Positions 41,901-50,502 are shown, counted from the first letter of the stretch. The stretch: 64,000 nt of DNA from Pseudomonas koreensis (GCF_025447595.1 NZ_JAOEJU010000026.1:19860-83859); one strand, 5' to 3'. Notes: generated by a model not told the origin, from the letters alone. Translations and numbers: made by a program.

Positions 41901-43389
41901 CGCGGGTGGCAGCAGCCAGTCGAGCAAAGACAGTTCCATGGCAGTGGTCGGTGGTTACGCTGGCAATCAGGGCGTGAACATCAATGTCGGCGGCGATGCA
42001 CAGTTCGAAGGCAGCCGTTTCGATGGCGGGCAGGGCGGTGTCAGCGTCAAGACCGGCGGTGACCTGGCGCTGAACCAGGCCAATGACCATCAGAGCAGCG
42101 ACAGCTCCAGCCTGCGTGGCAACGGTTCATTGACCGTCGGCACCTTGCCGGGCACCGATGGCACCAACGTCGATCTCGGCGCTGGCTTCCAGCTCGATCA
42201 CAAAGGCAACCAGACTACTGACAGCCAGGCGCACGTTGCCAGCCTCAACGGCAACGGCCCGGTGCAACTGAGCAGCGGCGGCAATCAGGTGCAGCAGGGC
42301 ACGAAGATCGACAGCGTTGGCGCTATCGACCTGAAGGCCGATGGCAAGCTCGACCTGCAAGCGGCGACCGATTCGCACGTCGCCACCGGCAGCAATCTCG
42401 GCGGCGGCCTGAAGGCGGGTGGCAGCAAAACCAGCAGCGAGAAGAGCCGCGATCAGGGCGGCAACCTCAGCGGCAACTTCAACATCGGTCGGGTCAACGA
42501 GAACACGCAGACCCTCAGCGGTGGCGAGCTCAACAGCCAGAACGGCATCGCGTTGAGCGGCGATTCGGTGCACCTGCAAGGCACTCAGGTCACTGCTCCA
42601 AACGTCGGCATCGACGCGCAGAAGGGCGGCTTCGTTCAGGAGTCCGCGCAGTCCACCGACAACCGCAACAGCTTGAGCCTTGCATTGAACGCCGGTGGTA
42701 ATCTGAGCAAAAGCACACCGACCGCCGCCGATGAAAAAGTCAGCAGCGATCACGGCTTCAATGCCGGGGCCAAGGTTGGCGTGGACTACCTGCAAGGCAC
42801 CACCCAGCAGAACAGCCAGATCAAGGCTGACACGGTGGTGTTGAACAGCGGCGGTGATGCGAGCCTGAGCGGTGCGCGGATCGATGCGCGCAATGTCAGC
42901 GGCAAGGTGGCGGGTGATCTGTCGGTTGAGAGCCGTCAGGACTCCAGCATTCATGCCAAGGTCGATGTGGATCTGGGCCTGACCGCCAAGAAGACCCCGG
43001 CCGACGACAAGGGCAAACTGGCTGGCACCGACTACAAACCAACGCTGAAAGTCGCGGGTGAATACTCGCACAAGGACAGCGTGAAACAGGCGTCCGGTAT
43101 CAGTGCTGGTCAGGGTGTGAATCTCACGGTCGGCGGCGTTACTCAGCTGACCGGTGCGCGGATTTCTACCGCCGAAGGCAAGGTCGATCTGGGCGGCTCG
43201 AAGGCCAGCAGCAGCGACCTGAGCAACCTCGACTACGGCGTAAAAGCCGGTCTGGACCTGCCACACAAAACCGAAGAAAACGCACCGAAGGTGTCCCTTG
43301 AAAACGGCAACCTGAAAGTCGGCCCGGTGACCCTGAGCGGTCATCTGGACAGTCAGTCCCTGCAAGCAGGGATCGACGAAAAAGGTTGA
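38920..43389 (+). CDS. TpsA hemagglutinin-like exoprotein of two-partner secretion
   Basis: 1489 residues; GGAG before the ATG. A long-type signal peptide is followed by the TPS secretion domain (about 45-280) with NIVAPNGSGLSHNQFLDYNV, NEVISRNPSAINGAQEIFG and the NPNGISVNGG motif. The rest is beta-helix hemagglutinin-repeat sequence (recurring GGDLRLSAA, GKDTELKAAKVDAKNNLSV-like units). It ends in beta-helix sequence with no VENN-type pretoxin motif and no visible C-terminal toxin domain, and no immunity gene follows, so it looks like an adhesin and not a contact-dependent inhibition toxin. Its internal repeats create long spurious ORFs on the opposite strand. Confidence 0.9.
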   Translation: MPMNTFAFHLSPRGKLRWAIASLFLVAHLPGAMAGGVVVAPGPGGTAQLQTQGGVPIVNIVAPNGSGLSHNQFLDYNVDRQGLVLNNALQAGQSQLAGQLAANPQLQGQAASVILNEVISRNPSAINGAQEIFGRAADYVLANPNGISVNGGSFINTPNANLVVGRPELNDGKLQALSTRDATGQLQIQSGGLRNGEGSINLIAPRIDSQGAISARDQLNLTVGRNQIDYASGQVKAVDPAGNTTDQRIDASLFGAMQAGRINIVSTAEGAGVKVGAVQVAGRDGVQIRSAGDLSVSGQAIPDSLDVTRAGIRSSQGDVGLHSGKDLTLAATDVSGRDVKVDAKRNLTLTTVESRKLQEQRENWNNSTIGITWETYERTKTDSDSRQHGSQIVASRDAQLSSGKDTELKAAKVDAKNNLSVQSGGDLRLSAATESHVQTDQGKHRKHLWKADWDSSSEEQRSITSQLKGGNIALQTAALLRSEGAELNSAGDLQLAGKQVEITTATRTNRSSDNRYSGDLVGGGFFGKTGDADKGQTQHQGSKINAAGKLVVKADDVRISGSQVRGAKDASVISDNGSLTIDGVQDTSHSNNHDKDSKFFGITKDESRQNSKDSTTVRSELASDSNLKLKSAKDIEVAGSTVKAGGSLTADAAGDVNVHSTQNTHDSSNSTQTRGFDAYAKEQTAEQYRAGVHYEDKAQTFTANDVTQQGSSLSGGSVQVKAGGDVTIKGAEVKSTAGDTTLGGKNVSLLAEQDSHSTSTETRSTGGGFYYTGGLDRAGSGVDFSHSTSQDTTVKTTAQTTGVQSSGSLNINADKLATEGAQLKAGNGLNVAANEVDNRAASHTESSTHKESNWSADIGANVEYKDIARPIAGAVKDVLDGKVPDKDALANLGQPNVGIDVAIGHASADKTEQGSNAVVSRFDGQTVEVKVGGTLHDQGTQYNASAGKVNISTDKLVADAASNTRSSTENSVDAKVDVRVYTKTGEDVNVAGSGAGGSSQSSKDSSMAVVGGYAGNQGVNINVGGDAQFEGSRFDGGQGGVSVKTGGDLALNQANDHQSSDSSSLRGNGSLTVGTLPGTDGTNVDLGAGFQLDHKGNQTTDSQAHVASLNGNGPVQLSSGGNQVQQGTKIDSVGAIDLKADGKLDLQAATDSHVATGSNLGGGLKAGGSKTSSEKSRDQGGNLSGNFNIGRVNENTQTLSGGELNSQNGIALSGDSVHLQGTQVTAPNVGIDAQKGGFVQESAQSTDNRNSLSLALNAGGNLSKSTPTAADEKVSSDHGFNAGAKVGVDYLQGTTQQNSQIKADTVVLNSGGDASLSGARIDARNVSGKVAGDLSVESRQDSSIHAKVDVDLGLTAKKTPADDKGKLAGTDYKPTLKVAGEYSHKDSVKQASGISAGQGVNLTVGGVTQLTGARISTAEGKVDLGGSKASSSDLSNLDYGVKAGLDLPHKTEENAPKVSLENGNLKVGPVTLSGHLDSQSLQAGIDEKG

Positions 43390-43408
43390 TTGACCGTCAG
43401 TGAAACCG

Positions 43409-43434
43409 GCGGGGGCGAGCGTGCTCGCTCCCGC
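43409..43434. repeat. Single REP-like hairpin
   Basis: GCGGGGGCGAGC-GT-GCTCGCTCCCGC, 20 bases after the tpsA stop; probably also serves as the 3' end of that transcript. Confidence 0.7.
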
Positions 43435-43534
43435 TTCTGATGGACACCCCGCTCAAAACGGCAGCCACTGTCGTTTCCCGTCAAGTCGATGAAAGCATGC
43501 GCTCTACACTCGGGTGAAACCGGGAGGCCGCGCC

Positions 43535-44263
43535 ATGCACGACAACGTCGAACACCTGAGAATCCAGCTGGCCTGCGCCTTGCGCTGGGCCGCGCGTTTG
43601 AACCTGCACGAATCCATCGCCAACCATTTCAGCGTGGCCACTTCGCAGGACGGTCGCGAATTTCTGATCAACCCTTACGGCAAACATTTCTCACGAATCT
43701 GTGCCAGTGATTTGCTGTTGCTCAATGCCGACGATCCGGCCAGTCTCGACCGCCCGGACGCCCCGGACATCACCGCGTGGGCCTTGCACAGCGCCTTGCA
43801 CCGTAACCAGCCCCAGGCCCGTTGCATCCTGCATACCCACAGCAAATACGCGACGACGCTGGCCTGCCTGAAAGACTCGAGGCTGCCACCGATCGAGCAA
43901 AACAGCATGCGGTTTTTCGAGCGGGTGGCGATTGATGACGGCTTCGATGGCATGGGGCTGGGTGAAGAAGCAGAGCGGGTGAGCAGGCTGCTCGGTGACA
44001 AGCCGATCCTGCTGATGGGCAATCACGGCTTGCTGGTCGCAGCACCGAGCGTGGCTCAGGCGTTTGATGATCTGTATTACTTCGAGCGGGCTTGCGAGGT
44101 GTACATCACCGCACTGGCGACCGGGCGCGAATTGCGTGTGGTCAGCGATGTAGTGGCGCGCAAGACTTGTCGCCAATGGATGGAGTATCCGGGGTTTGCG
44201 GATAAGCATTTTGCGGCGCTGATGCACATCCTCGACGAAGAGAAGCAGCAGTATAGGCAATGA
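43535..44263 (+). CDS. Class II aldolase/adducin family protein
   Basis: 242 residues; GGGAGG seven bases before the ATG fixes the start. Motifs: ESIANHFSVAT, FLINPYGKHFSRI, HTHSKYATTLACL with two zinc His, and GNHGLLVAAPSVAQAFDDLYYFERACEVYITAL. It is similar in layout to the product of 26508-27281. It lies alone, with a REP pair separating it from the convergent AraC-type gene. Substrate unknown. Confidence 0.82.
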   Translation: MHDNVEHLRIQLACALRWAARLNLHESIANHFSVATSQDGREFLINPYGKHFSRICASDLLLLNADDPASLDRPDAPDITAWALHSALHRNQPQARCILHTHSKYATTLACLKDSRLPPIEQNSMRFFERVAIDDGFDGMGLGEEAERVSRLLGDKPILLMGNHGLLVAAPSVAQAFDDLYYFERACEVYITALATGRELRVVSDVVARKTCRQWMEYPGFADKHFAALMHILDEEKQQYRQ

Positions 44264-44292
44264 CCTGAAATCCGCTCTCTGGCACACATAAC

Positions 44293-44381
44293 TGTGGGAG
44301 CGAGCCTGCTCGCGATGGCGGAGTGTCATTCAGCACGGGTGTCGACTGATCCCGCGCTATCGCGAGCAGGCTCGCTCCCAC
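44293..44381. repeat. Inverted pair of REP elements
   Basis: TGTGGGAGCGAGCCTGCTCG at 44293 and its inverted copy CGCGAGCAGGCTCGCTCCCA at 44361-44380, between convergent genes. Confidence 0.9.
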
Positions 44382-44392
44382 TGGCATGTGTG

Positions 44393-45424
44393 TCAGGTTT
44401 GATGCTTGCCCAGCGGCTGGCGCATCACCGGCGCGCTCCACGCCTGACGTCGATCCTCGCTCGGTGGGCAGCCGAACCGTGCGCGGTAAGTGCGCGAGAA
44501 ATGCTCCAGCGAGCCAAACCCGGAACACGCCGCCACCTGGGCCACGCTCATCTGCGTCTGTTGCAGCAGGTTGTGTGCCCGGGCCAGGCGCAGGGTGATG
44601 TAATACTTCAGCGGCGAGAGCCCGGTCTGATGTTTGAACTGGCGCTCCAGTTGCCGTCGCGACAGGCCGACCTCGCTGGCAATCGCCTCGCAATCCAGCG
44701 GTTCTTCCAGAGCCTTTTCCATCAACTGCACGGCGCGGCGGATCTTGTTGCCGTACATCCCGCTGTTGCCCAGGCCGCCGTCGAGCTGATTGTCCGCGGG
44801 CGCGCGCATCTGGCCCATCAACAGGTGCAGGCCGATTTCCCGGGCCAGATCCGCATCGATGCGCTGGCCGATCCAGCCCAGCAGCATGTCGAGAATGGTG
44901 GTCGCGCCGGCGCAGGTCAGGCGCTGGCGTTCGAGGGTGTAGAGCTGCGGTCGCGCGCGGACCTTGGGGTAACTCTCCTGAAAACCCTGCAGGTTGTCCC
45001 AATGCACCGCCGCCTCGTAGCCGTCGAGCACACCGGCGGCGGCCAGCAGTTCGGTGCCGGTTTCCACGCCGATCAATACCGCGCCGAACAGCGCCTGCTT
45101 GCGCAACCAGCTCTTGAGCGCCGGGTTGCGGCTGTGTTGATGCACCTCGAAACTGGCCAGCACCACGCAGGCGTCGAAGGCCTGCTCGTTGTTCAAACCG
45201 TCCTCGGCGATGCTCGCCAGACCGTTGCTCGCGGTCACCGGCCCCGGCTGCAACGACAGCAACGTCCACTCGAACAGCGTGCGCTGGCTCAGCCAGTTGG
45301 CGATGGCCAGCGGTTCCAGTACCGCCGCCAGACCGAAATTGGAAAACGCCGGCAACAACAGCACCGCCACTCGCAGCGGTGCATCATTGCGCGGTACAGC
45401 TTCAGCGGATCGGGTCATCGCCAT
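44393..45424 (-). CDS. GlxA/GbdR-type AraC family regulator
   Basis: 343 residues. The N-terminal half is a DJ-1/PfpI-like ligand domain (LRVAVLLLPAFSNFGLAAVLEPL, DACVVLASFEVH, GVETGTELLAAAGVLDG), and the C-terminal 100 residues carry two AraC helix-turn-helices (DCEAIASEVGLSRRQLERQFKHQTGLSP and SVAQVAACSGFGSLEHFSRTYRARFGCPPSEDR). This architecture is that of GbdR, CdhR and SouR, regulators of betaine, carnitine and sarcosine use. It sits seven bases after the GMC gene and is probably co-transcribed with it. Start could be 45424 or 45418. Confidence 0.88.
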   Translation of the reverse strand: MAMTRSAEAVPRNDAPLRVAVLLLPAFSNFGLAAVLEPLAIANWLSQRTLFEWTLLSLQPGPVTASNGLASIAEDGLNNEQAFDACVVLASFEVHQHSRNPALKSWLRKQALFGAVLIGVETGTELLAAAGVLDGYEAAVHWDNLQGFQESYPKVRARPQLYTLERQRLTCAGATTILDMLLGWIGQRIDADLAREIGLHLLMGQMRAPADNQLDGGLGNSGMYGNKIRRAVQLMEKALEEPLDCEAIASEVGLSRRQLERQFKHQTGLSPLKYYITLRLARAHNLLQQTQMSVAQVAACSGFGSLEHFSRTYRARFGCPPSEDRRQAWSAPVMRQPLGKHQT

Positions 45425-45431
45425 CTCTGCT

Positions 45432-47093
45432 TCATCGTTGTTCGGTCTGCCAGTGCGGATGGGTCCACACCGGTACATCGAGGGCTGGCAACGGCGCGAG
45501 GTTGCGGACCAGGTCGCTGGCCTTTTCCGCGATCATCACAGTCGGTGCGTTGGTGTTGCCGCTGACGATCACCGGCATGATCGACGCATCCACCACCCGC
45601 AAGCCGTCGAGGCCGTGCACCCGCAATTGCGGATCGACCACCGCTTCAGGGTCGCCCGCCGGGCCCATCTTGCAGGTGCCGCTGGCATGGTAGCCGGTTT
45701 CCGTGACCTGCCGCGCCCAGGCGTCGAGTTCGGCGTCGGTCTGCACCGAGCGGCCCGGCACCAGCTCTTCGCCCTTGAATGGCGCCATTGCCGGTTGCTC
45801 GATGACTTCCCGCACCAGCCGTGCGCCGGCGCGCATGTCGGCACGGTCCTGCGCGGTCTTCAGGTAGTTGAACAGAATCCTCGGCGGCCGCCGGGGTTCG
45901 GCGCTGTGCAGGGTCACGCTTCCCAGGCTGGTGGGGCGCATCAGATCGATGTGGATCTGGAACGCGTGGGTCGGCACCAGCTCGACGCTGCCCGGTTGCA
46001 CCGCCAGCGGCATGAAGGTCAGTTGCAGGTCCGGATGTTCGACGCCGGCCCGGGAGCGCAGGAACGCGCCGGCCTCGAAATGATTGCTCGCCGCGAGGCC
46101 ATCGTGACGGACGAACCAGCGCGCGCCGATCCACCATTTGCCCGGCGCGGAGGTCCAGCGATACAGCGACACCGGTTGCTTGCAGCGAAACTGCACCACG
46201 GCGTCCGGGTGATCGTTGAGGCGTTTGCCGACGCCGGGCAGGTCGTGCACGACGCCGATCCCGAGATCGCGCAGTTCTGCCGCCGGGCCCACGCCCGAGA
46301 GCAACAGCAACTGCGGCGAGTTGATCGCCCCGGCAGTCAGCAACACTTCCCGACGGGCGCGAACGGTGTTCGTTTCGCCGTTCCGTTCATAGTCGATCCC
46401 GACCGCTCGCCGACCCTCGAACAGAATGCGCAACACCAGTGCATCGGTCACCACGCGCACGTTGCCCCGAGCCAGCGCTTCGCTGAGATAGCCGCGCGAA
46501 GTGCTCCAGCGCCGACCGTTGCGCGTGGTGCGATCCACCGGGCCGAAGGCTTCCTGCCGATAGCCGTTCAAGTCCTCGCTGACGCCATAACCGGCCTCGG
46601 CCCCGGCCGCGATGAACGCCGCGCACAACGGTGTTTCGACATCGCCGGGAGTGACGTGCAAATGGCCGTCGCCGCCGCGATAGTCATCGCCACCGTCGGC
46701 GTGAGCCTGCGCTCGCTTGAAGTACGGCAGCACTTCGCGATAGCTCCAGCCGGTGCAGCCCTGTTCGGCCCAGCCATCGTAATCCCGGGCATGGCCACGG
46801 ATGTAGACCATGCCGTTGATCGACGACGAACCGCCGAGGGTTCGGCCTCTCGGCGTGCCGATTCGGCGGCCGTCGAGATACGGCTCGGGCTCAGACTGAT
46901 AGCTCCAGTTGTAGCGCGACCCGCCCACCACAAGGCCCACGGCGGACGGCATGTCGATCGTCCAGCTCTTGTCCTCGGGCCCGGCCTCCAGCAGCAGGAT
47001 GCGCACGTTCGGGTCTTCGCTCAGGCGATTGGCCAACACGCAACCGGCCGAGCCGGCGCCCACGATCAGGTAATCAAACCCGGTTTCGTCCAT
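45432..47093 (-). CDS. GMC family FAD oxidoreductase (choline/alcohol dehydrogenase type)
   Basis: 553 residues. FAD-binding Rossmann motif at the start (DYLIVGAGSAGCVLANRLSEDP and LLLEAGPED), GMC signature GRTLGGSSSINGMVYIRGHARDYDGW, second signature TAGAINSPQLLLLSGVGP, and the C-terminal catalytic block YHASGTCKMG...VVDASIMPVIVSGNTNAPTVMIAEKASD with the active-site His and Asn. It oxidises a primary alcohol to an aldehyde. With a GbdR-like regulator and a Rieske oxygenase beside it, a quaternary amine alcohol or a similar compound is the likely substrate, but BetA itself is usually in a different operon. Confidence 0.88.
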   Translation of the reverse strand: MDETGFDYLIVGAGSAGCVLANRLSEDPNVRILLLEAGPEDKSWTIDMPSAVGLVVGGSRYNWSYQSEPEPYLDGRRIGTPRGRTLGGSSSINGMVYIRGHARDYDGWAEQGCTGWSYREVLPYFKRAQAHADGGDDYRGGDGHLHVTPGDVETPLCAAFIAAGAEAGYGVSEDLNGYRQEAFGPVDRTTRNGRRWSTSRGYLSEALARGNVRVVTDALVLRILFEGRRAVGIDYERNGETNTVRARREVLLTAGAINSPQLLLLSGVGPAAELRDLGIGVVHDLPGVGKRLNDHPDAVVQFRCKQPVSLYRWTSAPGKWWIGARWFVRHDGLAASNHFEAGAFLRSRAGVEHPDLQLTFMPLAVQPGSVELVPTHAFQIHIDLMRPTSLGSVTLHSAEPRRPPRILFNYLKTAQDRADMRAGARLVREVIEQPAMAPFKGEELVPGRSVQTDAELDAWARQVTETGYHASGTCKMGPAGDPEAVVDPQLRVHGLDGLRVVDASIMPVIVSGNTNAPTVMIAEKASDLVRNLAPLPALDVPVWTHPHWQTEQR

Positions 47094-47132
47094 GGTTTGC
47101 TCCGTTCTTACGAATGACGAGGGAAGGGCGGA

Positions 47133-48302
47133 TCAGTCCAAGCAATGGCCGTGAATACCGTTGAACACCAGGCGATGAAAGTGATGCACCAGATGCTCGC
47201 TTTCATTGCTGCGCTGGGCATCGATCATGTAGCGGCCCTGGTCGTAACCGAGCGAGCGCAGGCCTTTTTGCACCGAGATGTTCAGGGCGATGTCCTCGGG
47301 GCCGAGGTCTTCGTTCATCCACTTCATGCACGCCGTGCTGACGGCGGCGGTTTCGGGGTTGCTGGAGTAGTAACCGAAGCGCAGCAGCGAGCGCTCGGCA
47401 TCCAGCGGAATCATGATGAACGAGCCGAGAAATTCGGAGAACGGGAAGGTGTAGAAGGTGTTGTTCGGCCACATGCCGATGTTGAAAAAGCATTCCTGCG
47501 GGTTCAGTTCGCTCTTCAGCGGCACGCCGTAGGCCTCGGTCGCCGACAGATTGGCGGGTGCGGCGTAGGTCCACCAGTTGTCGCGTTTGATCAACTGGTA
47601 ACCCTTGAAGTCGATCAGCCGCGCGAGGTCAATGTGGCACGGGCCCGACAGTTTGAAGTGATAGCCCTCGATGGAATTATCCATGATCACTTTCCAGTTG
47701 GCCGGCACTATCACGTCCTGTTCCTCGATCAGGCGCATGTCGGTCAGATCCGGAAACACCCGGCGCATTTCCTCGTCGGCGCCGGGGAACAGATCCCGCA
47801 GCGACGGCGCATTCGGGTCTAGGTTGAAGTAAATGAAACCGCCGAGTTCTTCGGTGCGCACCTGGGGAATGTTGAACTGCGCCAGCTCGAAATTTTTCAT
47901 TCGCTCGCAACGCGGCGCACCGCGCAGGCTGCCGTCCATCTCGTAGCACCACGAGTGATAGGCGCAGCGCACCACGCCGCCGGTGGTGCCACGGCGTTCT
48001 TCGAGCAAGCGATTGCCGCGATGCTGACAGACGTTGTGAAATCCATGAATCTGCCCCTGCCGGTTCTTCGCCACCACCACGCTCTGGTCGAACAGATCGG
48101 TGACCATGAACTGCCCCGGTTCGGCGAACTCGCTGACGTGCCCGGCGACATGCCAGGCCTTCATGAAAATGTTGTCGCGCTCGGTACGAAACAAGCTGTC
48201 GTCGTAGAAATAACGCGAGGGCAGGGTGAAGGCCTGCTCCGGATCCTGCTGATCCCAGGCGTCGACTGGACTGTGCTGCTTGCGGGTCTGGAAACTGTGC
48301 AT
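47133..48302 (-). CDS. Rieske-type ring-hydroxylating/N-demethylating oxygenase, alpha subunit
   Basis: 389 residues from the ATG at 48302, with GGAG eight bases upstream; an upstream start is not needed. The Rieske centre is CQHRG...CAYHSW (Cys-x-His, 17 residues, Cys-x-x-His), and the mononuclear iron site lies in MDNSIEGYHFKLSGPCHIDL. Sequence and length resemble monooxygenases that demethylate glycine betaine, carnitine or stachydrine more than arene dioxygenases with beta subunits. No ferredoxin reductase gene is adjacent, so the electron partner must be elsewhere. It probably opens the catabolic group with the GMC enzyme. Confidence 0.85.
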   Translation of the reverse strand: MHSFQTRKQHSPVDAWDQQDPEQAFTLPSRYFYDDSLFRTERDNIFMKAWHVAGHVSEFAEPGQFMVTDLFDQSVVVAKNRQGQIHGFHNVCQHRGNRLLEERRGTTGGVVRCAYHSWCYEMDGSLRGAPRCERMKNFELAQFNIPQVRTEELGGFIYFNLDPNAPSLRDLFPGADEEMRRVFPDLTDMRLIEEQDVIVPANWKVIMDNSIEGYHFKLSGPCHIDLARLIDFKGYQLIKRDNWWTYAAPANLSATEAYGVPLKSELNPQECFFNIGMWPNNTFYTFPFSEFLGSFIMIPLDAERSLLRFGYYSSNPETAAVSTACMKWMNEDLGPEDIALNISVQKGLRSLGYDQGRYMIDAQRSNESEHLVHHFHRLVFNGIHGHCLD

Positions 48303-48482
48303 GAGGCGATCTCCACGGCGTGTTGTTGTGGGATCTAATCTAGGGTGCGAGGCGAGGTTGGAGTTGATGGATTGCGACCAGTTGATGGGCGGAATGATCA
48401 ATCGCAGGCTGTGCCGGAGAAGTCTTGACAGCCCTGCGATAATGAAGCTTCACCGCGATCATGATGCAGAGGAAGATTTTCC

Positions 48483-49196
48483 ATGGACAATCAAGCACTC
48501 AAGGCCTTGTTCGACCAGCAATCCGCTGTCTATGACAAACAGTGGAGCGGCATGGCGCCCCTTCGTGATGCCCTGTATTTGCTGCTGGATTCAGTGTTCG
48601 CGGGCCTGCCGGAGAATGCCCGGATTCTCTGCGTCGGCGTGGGCACCGGGGTGGAAATGGCCCATCTGGCGCAGCAGTTTCCTGGCTGGCAATTCACCGC
48701 AGTCGACCCTTCGGGCGCCATGCTCGACGTGTGCCGCCAAAGAGCGACGGAGGGTGGTTTCATTGACCGTTGCCATTTTCACGAAGGCTACCTCGATACG
48801 CTGACGGATGAATCCGGTTACGACGGCGCGACCTGTTTTCTTGTGTCGCAGTTTTTGCTCGATCCTCAGGTTCGTATCGACTTTTTCCGTGAGATTGCCC
48901 TTCGTCTTGTACCCGGCGGGGTTCTGGCGAATGCTGATCTGGCCTCTGATACCGCATCACCGGCCTATGAAGCATTGCTGTGTCACTGGATGACGCTGAT
49001 GGCGTCGGCTCAGGTGCCGGCGGAAATGCTTGAGCGGGCGCGTTTGGCCTATGCTCGGGATGTGGCGATTCTGCCGGCGCCGCAAGTTGCCGGTCTGATC
49101 GAGTCGGCCGGGTTCGAGACGCCGGTCCAGTTCTTTCAGGCGGGTTTGATGCATGGTTGGTTCTGCTCGCGCAGGGCAGAGATTGCCGCGGGTTAG
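48483..49196 (+). CDS. Class I SAM-dependent methyltransferase
   Basis: 237 residues; GGAAGA precedes the ATG. Motif I is ILCVGVGTGVEMAHLAQQFP, followed by FTAVDPSGAMLDVCRQRA (acidic loop binding the ribose), and a later VPGGVLANADLAS typical of motif III. No membrane helices. Substrate not deducible. Divergent from the Rieske gene, separated by 180 bases. Confidence 0.85.
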   Translation: MDNQALKALFDQQSAVYDKQWSGMAPLRDALYLLLDSVFAGLPENARILCVGVGTGVEMAHLAQQFPGWQFTAVDPSGAMLDVCRQRATEGGFIDRCHFHEGYLDTLTDESGYDGATCFLVSQFLLDPQVRIDFFREIALRLVPGGVLANADLASDTASPAYEALLCHWMTLMASAQVPAEMLERARLAYARDVAILPAPQVAGLIESAGFETPVQFFQAGLMHGWFCSRRAEIAAG

Positions 49197-49303
49197 AACG
49201 CTGGAGGTGTCTACGAACCCCGGGGCGATTCATGTTGCTGCAAGAGAAGATCAACACCCCCGTCACGTGAGTGGCGCAGTGTTCATTGGCGAGGGGCTGA
49301 AAG

Positions 49304-50128
49304 TCAGCTGAGTTTTAGCCAACACACGCTGGCAAAAAGCCCCAGGACTAGCCCCGCTGTCATCAATCCAGAATGCAGGATGTAGAACCGCCTCAAGGCC
49401 CACCGCAAAGGGCGTGACTCGGCCTTATTGAGCTCGTCTTTCAAGTACGCATTAGCTTGCTTGCGTCCTCCAAGCTCCAGCTCTACGGAATCAAGAACGT
49501 CCATTCGCTCACTGAGGTAATCAAACATCCTGTGTTCGCGAATATTCTTTTCCCATGCATCGACAATGGACAAACCCTTAACCAGCATCGGACGCGAAAA
49601 GCCCTCACGCTGTCCTGAATCCGTATAGTCAAAACACAAGCCGAACTGCTCGTAGAATCTGTTACGCCGTGCCTTATTGTCGCCACGCGCCTGCCCACGC
49701 AATAACTCTATGGAGTTAACTTCAGCCTCCGGCCATTGCTTCACCCACTGAACGATTTCGTTCATCAAGTAGGTGCCAACCCGTTGCCCTCTAAGCTCCG
49801 GCAAGTCAAGGAATACTGCGCCTTTAGCCATCGACGACGATGTCAGAGAAACCGCATTGAAAAGGTGTGAGTAACTACCACAGAATTGGCCACTCCCATG
49901 TGCGTAGGACGAACGTTTGGCCGTGATTGTTCGGTATGACAAACGTATTGAAGCCTCGCTGATCTCACCCTTGTCACCATTGCGTACATATGTCTCCTCG
50001 CGTTCAACCACAACCCAGCCCAGCGGGAGCTCCTCAACGCGCGCCTTATCTCGAATCTCGAGCACCACAATACGAGGCCTGATTTCCTGTTGGCCACGCC
50101 AAGTCCTGTCAAATGAAGGTAAAGCCAT
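49304..50128 (-). CDS. GNAT-like protein with a C-terminal membrane helix
   Basis: 274 residues. A GNAT acetyltransferase core is suggested at about 105-165: a strand (AVFLDLP), an acetyl-CoA loop-like LRGQRVGTYLMNEIVQWVKQW, and a late strand/helix NKARRNRFYEQFGLCFDY. After this come a charged helical region (FDYLSERMDVLDSVELELGGRKQANAYLKDELNKAE) and one membrane helix at the very end (HSGLMTAGLVLGLFASVCWL), which would anchor it with the enzyme in the cytoplasm. This is unusual for GNATs. Its ATG overlaps the stop of a 62-codon ORF (TAATG). Function unknown. Confidence 0.65.
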   Translation of the reverse strand: MALPSFDRTWRGQQEIRPRIVVLEIRDKARVEELPLGWVVVEREETYVRNGDKGEISEASIRLSYRTITAKRSSYAHGSGQFCGSYSHLFNAVSLTSSSMAKGAVFLDLPELRGQRVGTYLMNEIVQWVKQWPEAEVNSIELLRGQARGDNKARRNRFYEQFGLCFDYTDSGQREGFSRPMLVKGLSIVDAWEKNIREHRMFDYLSERMDVLDSVELELGGRKQANAYLKDELNKAESRPLRWALRRFYILHSGLMTAGLVLGLFASVCWLKLS

Positions 50129-50316
50129 TAACCTGCCTGCCTCTGCCGATCCATGATTGGGAAAAACAAATCATCCACCGTTTTTGTAATGCGCCGCACA
50201 ACCGTTTCCAATTCTTCACCAGCCCCGGCAGGACCACAAAAAAGTCTTAAAGAGAGCCCATCATAAACACTTAATAAAGACGCTGACCGCCATTCAGCCC
50301 CAACACAGCACTTCAT
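50128..50316 (-). CDS. Small ORF translationally coupled to the GNAT-like gene
   Basis: 62 residues from the ATG at 50316 (a TTG at 50325 is an alternative); no clear Shine-Dalgarno. The stop shares a base with the next start (TAATG), which argues for a real gene. The sequence has a Cys/Ser-rich first half and a helical second half (GEELETVVRRITKTVDDLFFPIMDRQR). No family recognised. An antitoxin-like or chaperone-like role beside the larger partner is possible but unproven. Confidence 0.45.
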   Translation of the reverse strand: MKCCVGAEWRSASLLSVYDGLSLRLFCGPAGAGEELETVVRRITKTVDDLFFPIMDRQRQAG

Positions 50317-50502
50317 CGCAGCCAACCAATATCAATCCGCCCAAAATTTCAGTCATCCCCTAAACCCAATTTTTTTGCCGCAGAAACAGCGCTCGGGTCT
50401 TTCCATGAGCCCCGGGTGTCGTGGGCTGCTGGAAAAATCCCGGATGACGGCTAGCGTCATGAAACGGATGCTCACTGCAAGGGACTGACGGAGTGCAATT
50501 TC

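Noticed and set aside
39880..42090. 736-codon minus-strand ORF within tpsA, and a further 412-codon one at 42127-43365
   Set aside because: Both arise from biased codon use in the repeat region of tpsA; the plus-strand protein has clear TPS and hemagglutinin features.
39900..43300. CRISPR-like array
   Set aside because: Repeats here are degenerate protein-coding hemagglutinin units and not identical direct repeats with unique spacers.
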